Shown piece after piece: positions 11,026 to 17,291 of a DNA stretch of 64,000 bases (position 1 is its first letter; each line of letters opens with the position of its first letter). Under the pieces are notes generated by a model. It ran no database searches. It was not told the DNA's origin and saw only the letters and a list, made by a program, of their open reading frames with translations. The position numbers were made by a program, and so were the translations under genes. The stretch is from Phosphitispora fastidiosa (GTDB lineage Bacteria > Bacillota > Thermincolia > Thermincolales > UBA2595). The stretch is from the NCBI RefSeq assembly GCF_019008365.1, contig NZ_JAHHUL010000004.1, forward strand, positions 124,001 to 188,000, given 5' to 3'.

Positions 11026-11054
11026 AAAAAGCCACGAAGTCTCCATCGTGGCCT
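11026..11054 (-). terminator. Terminator after ctpA-type gene
   Basis: GGCCACGA and TCGTGGC form a stem with an 8-base loop, followed on the minus strand by TTTTTGATT. It begins just after the protease stop codon and separates the protease from the PDZ membrane protein. Confidence 0.75.
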
Positions 11055-11060
11055 TAAAGT

Positions 11061-12233
11061 CTACTTTATCTTCTGCTCAAGAATTTCAATTGCCTTTTCA
11101 AGTTGGACATCCGTTTCAGCATCTTCAGCCAGTTCAATTTTCACATTTGGTTCAATACCCTTTTTATTTATATCATTTCGTTTGGGGGTGAGATACTTAC
11201 CTGTAGTCAGTTTAAGACCTGCGTCGTTCTGCAGTTCATAAAGTGACTGGACAACACCCTTCCCAAATGTCTTAGTGCCAACCAAAGTACCGGCCTGGGT
11301 ATCTTTAATGGCGCCGGCCACAATTTCGGAAGCGCTGGCGCTGTTTCCGTCCACCAGGACGACAAGGGGTAAATTGAGATACCGGCTGTCAGCCTTATAC
11401 ATTTCTTCGTCAGCCGAGCGATAAGTAATGAAAACTATTGGTCCTTCAGGGACAAACATATCGGCGACATTAACTGCAGCCTCCAATTCACCGCCAGGGT
11501 TTCCTCTCATATCGAGAATTATCCCTTTTACTTTTCCGGCATCTTGATTTTCTATAGAAACCTCCAGGTCAGCCAAGGTTTTCTGAAGCTCAGCCGCAGT
11601 ATTCAAGGTGAACTGCATTATGCTGACATAGGCGATATCCGTCTCTGGGAGTATCTCTCCTTCAACAGTGGGAACCCTGATAATTTCCCGCGCAATTGTA
11701 AAATCATGCATCTTGTTATCTGACTTCCGAAATACAGTCACCTTAACCTCAGTGCCCACCGGACCCCGCATCATGTTAACAGCCGAATCCATATCCATAT
11801 CCTTGGTATCTTTCCCATCAATCTTAAAAATAACATCTCCTGCCTTAATACCCTCCTTGTAAGCAGGAGTATCCTTAATAGGCTTTACTACCACCAGGTG
11901 TTCTGCCTGCTGGCCTACCAGGATGCCGATTCCGCCAAAACTTCCCCTCACCTGATCGGTCAGTTCCTTGTACATTTTGGGCGGCATGTAAACCGAGTAT
12001 GGGTCACCCAATGAATCAACAACCCCTTTAATTGCCCCATCAACCATCTCAGCAGATTCTGCCGTTTCCAGGTAGTGCTCCCGGACCAAAGAAATAACCC
12101 GGGTTAGTGTGCCCAGGTTATCGTAATCTGTTATCAAGGCACCGGTCACAAATCCGCCCGAAAGAACCGCAAGCACAAGCAATACCCCTACAACACCAAC
12201 CAGTACCCTGCGCCGTTCTGACAACAATACCAC
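11061..12233 (-). CDS. S41 C-terminal processing protease (CtpA type)
   Basis: This exported serine protease has about 390 residues: an N-terminal signal anchor (hydrophobic residues about 10-33), a PDZ domain (about 95-175, with FGGIGILVG and AGDVIFKIDGKD), and the S41 catalytic domain with GNPGGELEAAV and the Ser/Lys pair in NSASASEIVAGAIKD and GTKTFGKGVVQ. The family trims cell-envelope substrates such as wall hydrolases. The exact start is uncertain: a GTG at 12233 or a TTG near 12224 after GGTGG. It is the last chromosomal gene before the prophage; in related genomes ftsEX and a murein hydrolase often lie next, so the prophage has probably separated it from them. Confidence 0.94.
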   Translation of the reverse strand: MVLLSERRRVLVGVVGVLLVLAVLSGGFVTGALITDYDNLGTLTRVISLVREHYLETAESAEMVDGAIKGVVDSLGDPYSVYMPPKMYKELTDQVRGSFGGIGILVGQQAEHLVVVKPIKDTPAYKEGIKAGDVIFKIDGKDTKDMDMDSAVNMMRGPVGTEVKVTVFRKSDNKMHDFTIAREIIRVPTVEGEILPETDIAYVSIMQFTLNTAAELQKTLADLEVSIENQDAGKVKGIILDMRGNPGGELEAAVNVADMFVPEGPIVFITYRSADEEMYKADSRYLNLPLVVLVDGNSASASEIVAGAIKDTQAGTLVGTKTFGKGVVQSLYELQNDAGLKLTTGKYLTPKRNDINKKGIEPNVKIELAEDAETDVQLEKAIEILEQKIK

Positions 12234-12565
12234 CTACCCAACTACATTTTATACACACTTAAATATATGTACTATACTACAATAAATTTACCGTAAAGGA
12301 TTACATACGTTTCTGTTTGTTCCATATATTTGTTAAAACATATGCCTGCTTTTTAACTATTATAACCGGAGGGGTCCGGTTTTGCAACATGAAGCCCGCC
12401 CTTCTCCCCCTGCTTCCCGGACCCATCATCTCCCTCAACCCCTCTTATTCAAGCAAAAATTTCAGCTATATCAGGCGCTGGACAAGGATAACTCATTCAT
12501 CAAAAGCAACCACCACGTATTAAAACACGAACGAGTTTCAACTCCGTGACGTATGGGGGAACGTC
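12234..12565. other. Chromosome/prophage junction region
   Basis: This 330-bp stretch has no convincing gene. It contains a perfect hairpin AACCGGA-GGGG-TCCGGTT (12364-12381) followed by TTTGC, and AT-rich ctpA upstream sequence near 12,250-12,290. The left attachment site should lie here, because the gene on one side is a conserved chromosomal protease and the genes on the other form a continuous phage block. The right copy is outside the window, so the core cannot be identified. Confidence 0.5.
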
Positions 12566-12886
12566 TTAGACGCCCAAAAAGTTACCGATAGCTGCCAGGG
12601 CGCCCCAAATTTGAGCCATGGCAATACTTAAGCAGGAAAACGCAGCCACTATCTTGATCAGCTTTGAAATGTTCCCGCCGCCTAACACGTTAGATATCTG
12701 CATGGCAATGTAGGCAACTGTGGCAATCAACATTAATTGCAAAATAGCTTCCCCGGGGCCCCCGACAAAAGTTTTTTGCATTACCATTCGCAGCCCTTTA
12801 TCCTTGACGGCTGCACAAGCATAATCAGGTTGGCACAATAACAAAAAAATAGGTAAAGGTAATGAAGCATACTTAAGAAACCTCAT
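12566..12886 (-). CDS. Small membrane protein, VirB2/TrbC pilin-like topology
   Basis: A 106-residue protein with a signal-peptide-like N-terminus (hydrophobic residues about 6-22, ending ACAAV) and two further hydrophobic segments (about 47-65 and 78-103) separated by a short GGGN-containing loop. That arrangement resembles VirB2/TrbC-type pilins, but sequence identity is not certain; a phage or integrative-element membrane subunit is equally possible. The ATG overlaps the upstream stop as ATGA and follows GGAGGTG, so it is translationally coupled to the replication-relaxation-like gene. Confidence 0.65.
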   Translation of the reverse strand: MRFLKYASLPLPIFLLLCQPDYACAAVKDKGLRMVMQKTFVGGPGEAILQLMLIATVAYIAMQISNVLGGGNISKLIKIVAAFSCLSIAMAQIWGALAAIGNFLGV

Positions 12887-13539
12887 TTTAAACACCTCCG
12901 CAATTCTTCAAGGAGTTTGACGCTGAACCTTAACCCGTTCGCATTGTCCTCCTGAATTTTGCGGAGGATTTTTTCTTTTCGGTTCTCTGTCTGACATACT
13001 ATTAATACCGGAGGGAACTTATCTGTAAGCGTAACCCACCACCTCTTGTAACCACGGTTTATCTGTTCAAACAGCTTGTTGTATAATCTGACCTTGTTGA
13101 AATCATTTCTATCACTATGATTTTCCCCCTCAATAAACATGAATCGAAACCTCTCAGTAACAGTGTTTTTTATGGCGCAGAACCCGTCGGGCCGGAGGAA
13201 AGAGTAATCCGGTTCATACTTAAAACAGTGGGTTTTTTCCCAACACGCTTTTTGAAGTTCGATATAAACACGAACCCAATTCAATAATATCCGGTGCTGC
13301 CAGTGTGCGGTTTTTTCACCATATACATATCCTTCGTTGCTGGCCCATCGCTCTACCATGCCTTTACGGTGGAGCTTCAACATGCGTTCCTGGGCCTTGC
13401 GTTTGGCAACCTCATAAGTTTTAAACTCGGTTAACGTAAAGTGCAAGAAAATGATCTGCTGTATATTAAGTGTTTTGTAATCCTCAAGAGTAGCTAATAT
13501 GGAATTATCCCGGCAGTAGCCTCTTTGCACAAGGTTCAA
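12883..13539 (-). CDS. Replication-relaxation family-like protein
   Basis: A 218-residue protein with an N-terminal winged-helix-like half (residues about 10-75, charged helices) and a C-terminal alpha/beta half containing YSFLRPDGFCAIKN and MFIEGENHSDRNDFNKV, the layout of the Replic_Relax family found on Gram-positive plasmids, integrative elements and phages. The start is TTG, 5 bases after AGGAGGTGG. It overlaps the FtsK-like gene by 35 bp. A role in plasmid-like replication or transfer is inference from the family name and from its FtsK partner. Confidence 0.65.
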   Translation of the reverse strand: MNLVQRGYCRDNSILATLEDYKTLNIQQIIFLHFTLTEFKTYEVAKRKAQERMLKLHRKGMVERWASNEGYVYGEKTAHWQHRILLNWVRVYIELQKACWEKTHCFKYEPDYSFLRPDGFCAIKNTVTERFRFMFIEGENHSDRNDFNKVRLYNKLFEQINRGYKRWWVTLTDKFPPVLIVCQTENRKEKILRKIQEDNANGLRFSVKLLEELRRCLK

Positions 13540-14629
13540 TGTCCCACCTCCTAGCCTCCATATTATTTACTATTTTCTTTGCTTTTTCTATGGGAAGGTA
13601 CATGGTTTGAACCTCACTCAGCTTCATTCCAAACTTGAAAATTCCGCGGCCCTTTATTGCCGGCAACCAGGCAGCCATACTGTTCTCTTCACCCAGGACC
13701 ATCCTCGAATCTATCTCTGACGGCACAAGATAACAGAGCCTTGCTGAATAAAGCATCCTGGCATCACCAGCGGCCTCACCAAAAGCCTTTACGGAAGGTC
13801 TTTGAGTGCCAGTCACGATGTGCAATCCAACAGCCCTTGACATTCTAAGTAAACGGTGGAGCATGACATGAGTATCTTTATCGCGGATCTCTGCTAATTC
13901 ATCAATCACAATAATAATAAGCGGCATGTCACCTCCCTCATACTGCTGAATCTTAACGCAGCCCGCCTTTTTGAGAATCTTAACCCGCCTATCATGTTCT
14001 TTGTTCAATCCCTCGAGTAAATTGTAAATTTGTTCATCTTCTTCGGCCAGCACAACATGTTTGGACAAGTATCCAAAATCTAATTGTTTCGGGTCAATGA
14101 TAAATATCCGAGCGAAAGGCAATAGTGACAATATTGCCTGGTGCAGGAAGTTTGATTTTCCGAAACCGCTCTCCCCGGCAACTAACATGTGTGGCGCATC
14201 GGCTAAGTCTAACCATTCAACCCCTTTGGGGGTATAACCTATTGGTATCGGCAATAACATTTTGGGCGGTTCCAAGGCTTTATAGGGTATCTTAGAGGGC
14301 AAGTTGTTAACTTGAATATCCATCTGTAAAACACCATCAAATGTCATAACTATAAACGAATTTACCGCATCAGAGAAATAGTTTTTCTTCCTGAGCACTG
14401 ACTGAAAACTAATCCCAGGCGGGAGCCTTACTACCAAATGCCAGCCATATTCTGTTTTCTTTCGGTTAATTATTACCGGCTTCCGGTGATCCTTTGTAAT
14501 AAAACCAAGATTATCAAATGTTTCAAGAACCTTAATTGGAATATCATGGTCCTTAAACGTGGGAACATATCTCCACCAATGATATTTCAGCATTTTTAGA
14601 TCAAGGACAGGTTCCTGCTTTTTGGGCAA
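13505..14629 (-). CDS. FtsK/SpoIIIE-type DNA translocase ATPase
   Basis: A 374-residue P-loop ATPase. After a 125-residue N-terminal region comes GESGFGKSNFLHQA (Walker A, near residue 155) and MPLIIIVIDELAEI (Walker B, near 235), then GTQRPSVKAFGEAAGDAR, as in FtsK/SpoIIIE and the TcpA-type coupling ATPases of Gram-positive conjugative elements. It has no membrane segments, so it would work as a soluble motor or with a partner. The start is TTG at 14629, seven bases after AAAGGAGG; the open frame further upstream crosses a strong terminator and is not coding. Confidence 0.85.
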   Translation of the reverse strand: MPKKQEPVLDLKMLKYHWWRYVPTFKDHDIPIKVLETFDNLGFITKDHRKPVIINRKKTEYGWHLVVRLPPGISFQSVLRKKNYFSDAVNSFIVMTFDGVLQMDIQVNNLPSKIPYKALEPPKMLLPIPIGYTPKGVEWLDLADAPHMLVAGESGFGKSNFLHQAILSLLPFARIFIIDPKQLDFGYLSKHVVLAEEDEQIYNLLEGLNKEHDRRVKILKKAGCVKIQQYEGGDMPLIIIVIDELAEIRDKDTHVMLHRLLRMSRAVGLHIVTGTQRPSVKAFGEAAGDARMLYSARLCYLVPSEIDSRMVLGEENSMAAWLPAIKGRGIFKFGMKLSEVQTMYLPIEKAKKIVNNMEARRWDIEPCAKRLLPG

Positions 14630-14692
14630 ACAACCACCTCCTTTCCATGCTTGCTTATTTTTTGTGAGTATGTTGGTTACTAAAAATATATA

Positions 14693-14706
14693 TTGCGAAC
14701 GTTCGC
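14693..14706. promoter_or_regulatory. Perfect 14-bp palindrome, candidate operator
   Basis: TGCGAACGTTCGCA is fully self-complementary and is followed on the minus strand by the AT-rich TATATATTTTT, 64 bases before the FtsK-like start. It is not a LexA box, since that needs four bases between GAAC and GTTC. Confidence 0.5.
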
Positions 14707-14730
14707 AGGATAGACCGTGAAAATTTTGAC

Positions 14731-14760
14731 AAAAAAAGACCCTGGAACAGTTCCAGGGTC
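14731..14760 (-). terminator. Strong terminator upstream of the FtsK-like gene
   Basis: An 11-bp stem (GACCCTGGAAC with its exact complement) is followed on the minus strand by seven T residues. It sits about 100 bases before the FtsK-like start and may end the short RNA described at 14731-14822. Confidence 0.85.
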
Positions 14761-14822
14761 TTAACAAAACCACCAAAACTCTGTGACGGTGGCCAGATGC
14801 CTGCGCATCAAGCGAAACACAC
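14731..14822 (-). ncRNA. Possible short RNA or attenuated leader
   Basis: On the minus strand TTGTAA (14852-14857), a 17-base spacer and TATACC (14829-14834) form a plausible promoter, and the transcript would end about 90 bases later at the terminator 14731-14760. It holds a 15-codon reading frame (MRRHLATVTEFWWFC) that stops at the terminator, but with no ribosome site. Either an independent small RNA or an attenuated leader of the FtsK-like gene is possible. Confidence 0.3.
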
Positions 14823-14870
14823 CAGACAGGTATAAACACCTTCGGAGAAAATTACAAGGCCCTTACAGGG

Positions 14871-14902
14871 CAAATAAAAAGCCCCTTCAAAACGAAGGGG
14901 CT
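14871..14902 (-). terminator. Terminator at the end of the lysis cassette
   Basis: AGCCCCTTC and GAAGGGGCT flank a 5-base loop, followed on the minus strand by TTTTTATTT. It lies 17 bases after the holin-like stop. Confidence 0.85.
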
Positions 14903-14918
14903 AAAAATAAGGAAACCC

Positions 14919-15206
14919 TTATTGGGGATTATTTTTCTCGGACTTCTCGAACATTTTCTGTCCGATGCTCACTATACCAAATGCACTAACAACTGCAACC
15001 ATGGCCCCCCGGATACCGAATAAGGCCAAAGGCGGCAGCCATACCGGAAGGTATACGTTAAGCAGCCCAAGAGGTATTGCTAAAAAAATTGCAATAAGTG
15101 GGTACACTGGGCCAGGAACCTTCCATTTCAACTTAACCACCTGGATTATGGTCACTATCAGACCGATCACCGCTGCCCACTCCATCATCATTTGAAATTC
15201 TGCCAT
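14919..15206 (-). CDS. Holin-like membrane protein
   Basis: A 95-residue protein with three hydrophobic segments (about 8-25, 33-54, 60-80) and a charged C-terminal tail (KMFEKSEKNNPQ). Size, topology and position directly after the endolysin gene fit a holin, which would permeabilise the membrane so the endolysin reaches the wall. The start is ATG at 15206 after AGAGGGTG; a GTG three codons upstream overlaps the ribosome site. The specific holin family was not identified. Confidence 0.75.
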   Translation of the reverse strand: MAEFQMMMEWAAVIGLIVTIIQVVKLKWKVPGPVYPLIAIFLAIPLGLLNVYLPVWLPPLALFGIRGAMVAVVSAFGIVSIGQKMFEKSEKNNPQ

Positions 15207-15324
15207 CTTTTTCACCCTCTTTCAAATAATCTCTTAATTCCGGATAATTCCGGACACAGCTATCGCACTTAGTGAGTAAATTAGGCCAAAACGGACACTT
15301 TTTAAAATCCTTGCATGACAGCAT
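15133..15324 (-). CDS. Small cysteine-rich phage protein
   Basis: A 63-residue protein with four cysteines in the first 22 residues (CKDFKKC, CDSC) and a polar, acidic C-terminus. The ATG overlaps the amidase stop (TGATG) and GAGGATAGG precedes it. The 3' end overlaps the holin-like gene by 74 bp in another frame. It lies inside the lysis cassette and may be a lysis accessory protein, but nothing in the sequence proves that. Confidence 0.5.
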   Translation of the reverse strand: MLSCKDFKKCPFWPNLLTKCDSCVRNYPELRDYLKEGEKDGRISNDDGVGSGDRSDSDHNPGG

Positions 15325-16613
15325 CAACCTATCCTCTTATCAATAACATTGGAACACTTGTCCAACACCCTTGCAACGACTATGGCAAATTCCCGCCATG
15401 TCACTTTATCATCAAAATCGTGGTCGTTTAGCACGATCCCCGCATCCATGAGCTTCTTCATGGCCCGTTCTTCTTCTGTTATGGGCTGCGGCAGTTTGGG
15501 AGCCGGTGTTTCCTTAAGCGGCTCCAGATATCCTTCGACAATGGACTTGCCGTAATCCGGATTAGGAGCCCACTTACCGCCTAACGCTTCAACGGTTGCG
15601 GCCCTGCCCCGGATAAATGAAAAGTGCCGGGGATCCGGAGTATCTGCTTTGGGGTATCCTGGGGCCCCTGCATAAAGGGCTAAATGGTCAATATGGGCCT
15701 GCACCCCTTCTTCTGGAGTGGCAAACTTTTTATGGGCATTCGGGTCTTTGTCGCTGCCACCTTGGGGTATCTTGAGCCCGCAGGGATTGTTCCACCGTTC
15801 GTCTATTTTTGCATTGCTCATTCCGTGACGATACCCGCCGTCAGTCTCTTTAAAGCTTTGGGCATATGGCACTGCCGGGTCCATCCCAACCTTGGGGGCT
15901 AATCTCCAATAGATAGGGGCCAGACTAATAAACCATGGCGTAGCATCCTTGGCCCTTGCCCATGCAATGGCCTGTTCAAATGTAGCAGACGGAGGCCCGA
16001 TAATTGGAACACCTACACTGACATTCGGGGGAATATAGGGTATCCCGAGATATTTACAGGTTCCTTCTGCCGCCTGCTCTGCCTGTTCTATCTGGAACTC
16101 AGGATTAAGCATTAATTTTGCTTCTTCGCTGACGTCCATAAAACCGTTTTCAATTAATGCGGCAGGCATATCAGGTTCGCGTAACACATAGAAGTTAGAT
16201 GCCTTGACCCCCCTATTAACCTGGGGAGTGCCTTTGATTATTTCCTGTTGTATGCACTGAGCAAGTTTTTCCCCCTCAGCACTGTTAGGGTGATGATGTG
16301 TTTCGCTGCCGCCTTTTGTCTGATCCCATATGCCCCTGAATGCGTTAAAGTGCCAACTCACGAAAAGAGTTGCTTTGGCATCATTGGCCCTATCAACCCG
16401 GACACCTAAGGGGGCATCAGTATCCTCCGGGGCCACAAACATTATTCTTGCGCCGCACCTTTGCATGGCGGCGGCATAGGCTTCTGAAGCGGGCTTATTG
16501 AACTGGTTTTCCTTTATCCTTGTCCCGTCCGGAAATGCAGGAGTCTGTTTCCCTGGTGTTTCCATCCCATGGCCGTCATCAATAGCAATCAGGATATCTT
16601 TAGGATTAGACAT
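15324..16613 (-). CDS. Bifunctional endolysin: amidase plus glucosaminidase
   Basis: This 429-residue enzyme degrades host peptidoglycan for lysis. Residues 1-195 are an Amidase_3 N-acetylmuramoyl-L-alanine amidase, with zinc-ligand motifs DDGHG, KENQFN, SWHFNA and IENGFMD. Residues about 215-385 resemble the glucosaminidase (LYZ2-like) domain: SLAPIYWRLAPKVGMDPAV, then NPCGLK and FATPEEGVQAHIDHL. The last 45 residues are charged. There is no signal peptide, so release depends on the holin. It lies between the XhlA-like and holin-like genes. Confidence 0.9.
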   Translation of the reverse strand: MSNPKDILIAIDDGHGMETPGKQTPAFPDGTRIKENQFNKPASEAYAAAMQRCGARIMFVAPEDTDAPLGVRVDRANDAKATLFVSWHFNAFRGIWDQTKGGSETHHHPNSAEGEKLAQCIQQEIIKGTPQVNRGVKASNFYVLREPDMPAALIENGFMDVSEEAKLMLNPEFQIEQAEQAAEGTCKYLGIPYIPPNVSVGVPIIGPPSATFEQAIAWARAKDATPWFISLAPIYWRLAPKVGMDPAVPYAQSFKETDGGYRHGMSNAKIDERWNNPCGLKIPQGGSDKDPNAHKKFATPEEGVQAHIDHLALYAGAPGYPKADTPDPRHFSFIRGRAATVEALGGKWAPNPDYGKSIVEGYLEPLKETPAPKLPQPITEEERAMKKLMDAGIVLNDHDFDDKVTWREFAIVVARVLDKCSNVIDKRIG

Positions 16614-16631
16614 AAGGTTTCATCTCCCATG

Positions 16632-16859
16632 TTAAAAAAATTTGCTCAACAAAAATCCAATAACGGTTAGTGTTGAACCCAGAAGAAAAGTCAATAAGCT
16701 AATTATCGCCGTTGCCCCCACTGGCCACCGTTTTGACAACATGTCATAAAGTTCGGTAAACTTTGCCCACATCTTATTGTGCTGGCAGTCATTGTCCATT
16801 TTCAGGTCCTTAATATCGTCCTCTACGGCTTTAAACCTGGTTGCCACAACTTCATCCAA
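16632..16859 (-). CDS. XhlA-like haemolysin/holin accessory protein
   Basis: A roughly 75-residue protein with a charged coiled-coil N-terminal half (RFKAVEDDIKDLKMDNDCQH) and one strong C-terminal membrane segment (ATAIISLLTFLLGSTLTVIG). This is the XhlA plan; in Bacillus PBSX, XhlA works with XhlB and the amidase in lysis. The ribosome site AAAGGAGG lies inside the longer open frame, so a TTG start at 16862 or 16859 is preferred over the ATG at 16901. Confidence 0.75.
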   Translation of the reverse strand: MDEVVATRFKAVEDDIKDLKMDNDCQHNKMWAKFTELYDMLSKRWPVGATAIISLLTFLLGSTLTVIGFLLSKFF

Positions 16860-16916
16860 CAAAACCGCCTCCTTTGTGTTAAAAGTAGAATGCCAAGACA
16901 TGATATTTTTACATTG

Positions 16917-16945
16917 TTGTCAAAACATGTTAACACTGGTAATAT
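16917..16945 (+). promoter_or_regulatory. Predicted sigma-A promoter of the small plus-strand gene
   Basis: TTGTCA (16917-16922), a 17-base spacer and TAATAT (16940-16945) read into the plus-strand gene at 16981. The spacer begins with the palindrome AACATGTT, a possible operator half. Confidence 0.6.
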
Positions 16946-16980
16946 AATAGGTAAAACTGAATAACCGGAGGTGAATAGAA

Positions 16981-17244
16981 TTGATACCTTTTTTAATCGC
17001 CATCATTCTTGGTTGGTTCGTTTTTGGCAAGAATATTGAAAAAGAACAAAGGTTTACGCCAACTATTGCTATCGCTTTTATATCGTTATTTGTTTTTAAA
17101 CTGCTTTCCCGCACAGTTGTTGGTTCAGGAGGAACATCTACAGATGCACTGTTAGCTGGCTCGATGTTTGGAGCAATTGCCATACTGGTTTGCTGGGGAG
17201 CAAGATGGCTGTTCTTGTACGGCAAAAGAAACGCTTCACAGTAA
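16981..17244 (+). CDS. Small membrane protein, moron-like
   Basis: An 87-residue protein with about three hydrophobic segments (2-18, 27-43, 55-80). It starts with TTG seven bases after GGAGGTG. It is the only plus-strand gene between the lysis cassette and the giant virion gene, with its own promoter 36 bases upstream and a strong terminator after it, the arrangement of genes expressed in the lysogen. Superinfection exclusion is a common role of such phage membrane proteins, but that is a guess here. Confidence 0.7.
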   Translation: MIPFLIAIILGWFVFGKNIEKEQRFTPTIAIAFISLFVFKLLSRTVVGSGGTSTDALLAGSMFGAIAILVCWGARWLFLYGKRNASQ

Positions 17245-17251
17245 AAGATGT

Positions 17252-17291
17252 AGAACAGTCCAGAACTTAATCCTGGACTGTTCTTTTTTTA
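17252..17291 (+). terminator. Terminator of the small plus-strand gene
   Basis: AGAACAGTCCAG and its exact complement form a 12-bp stem with a 9-base loop, followed by seven T residues. The T tract overlaps the stop codon of the convergent giant gene. Confidence 0.9.

Noticed and set aside
12234-12565. tRNA or att core at the left prophage end
   Set aside because: No tRNA-like cloverleaf is recognisable and the second att copy lies outside the window, so a core cannot be named.
14693-14706. GAAC/GTTC palindrome as a LexA site
   Set aside because: Gram-positive LexA boxes need a four-base gap between the halves; here the halves touch.
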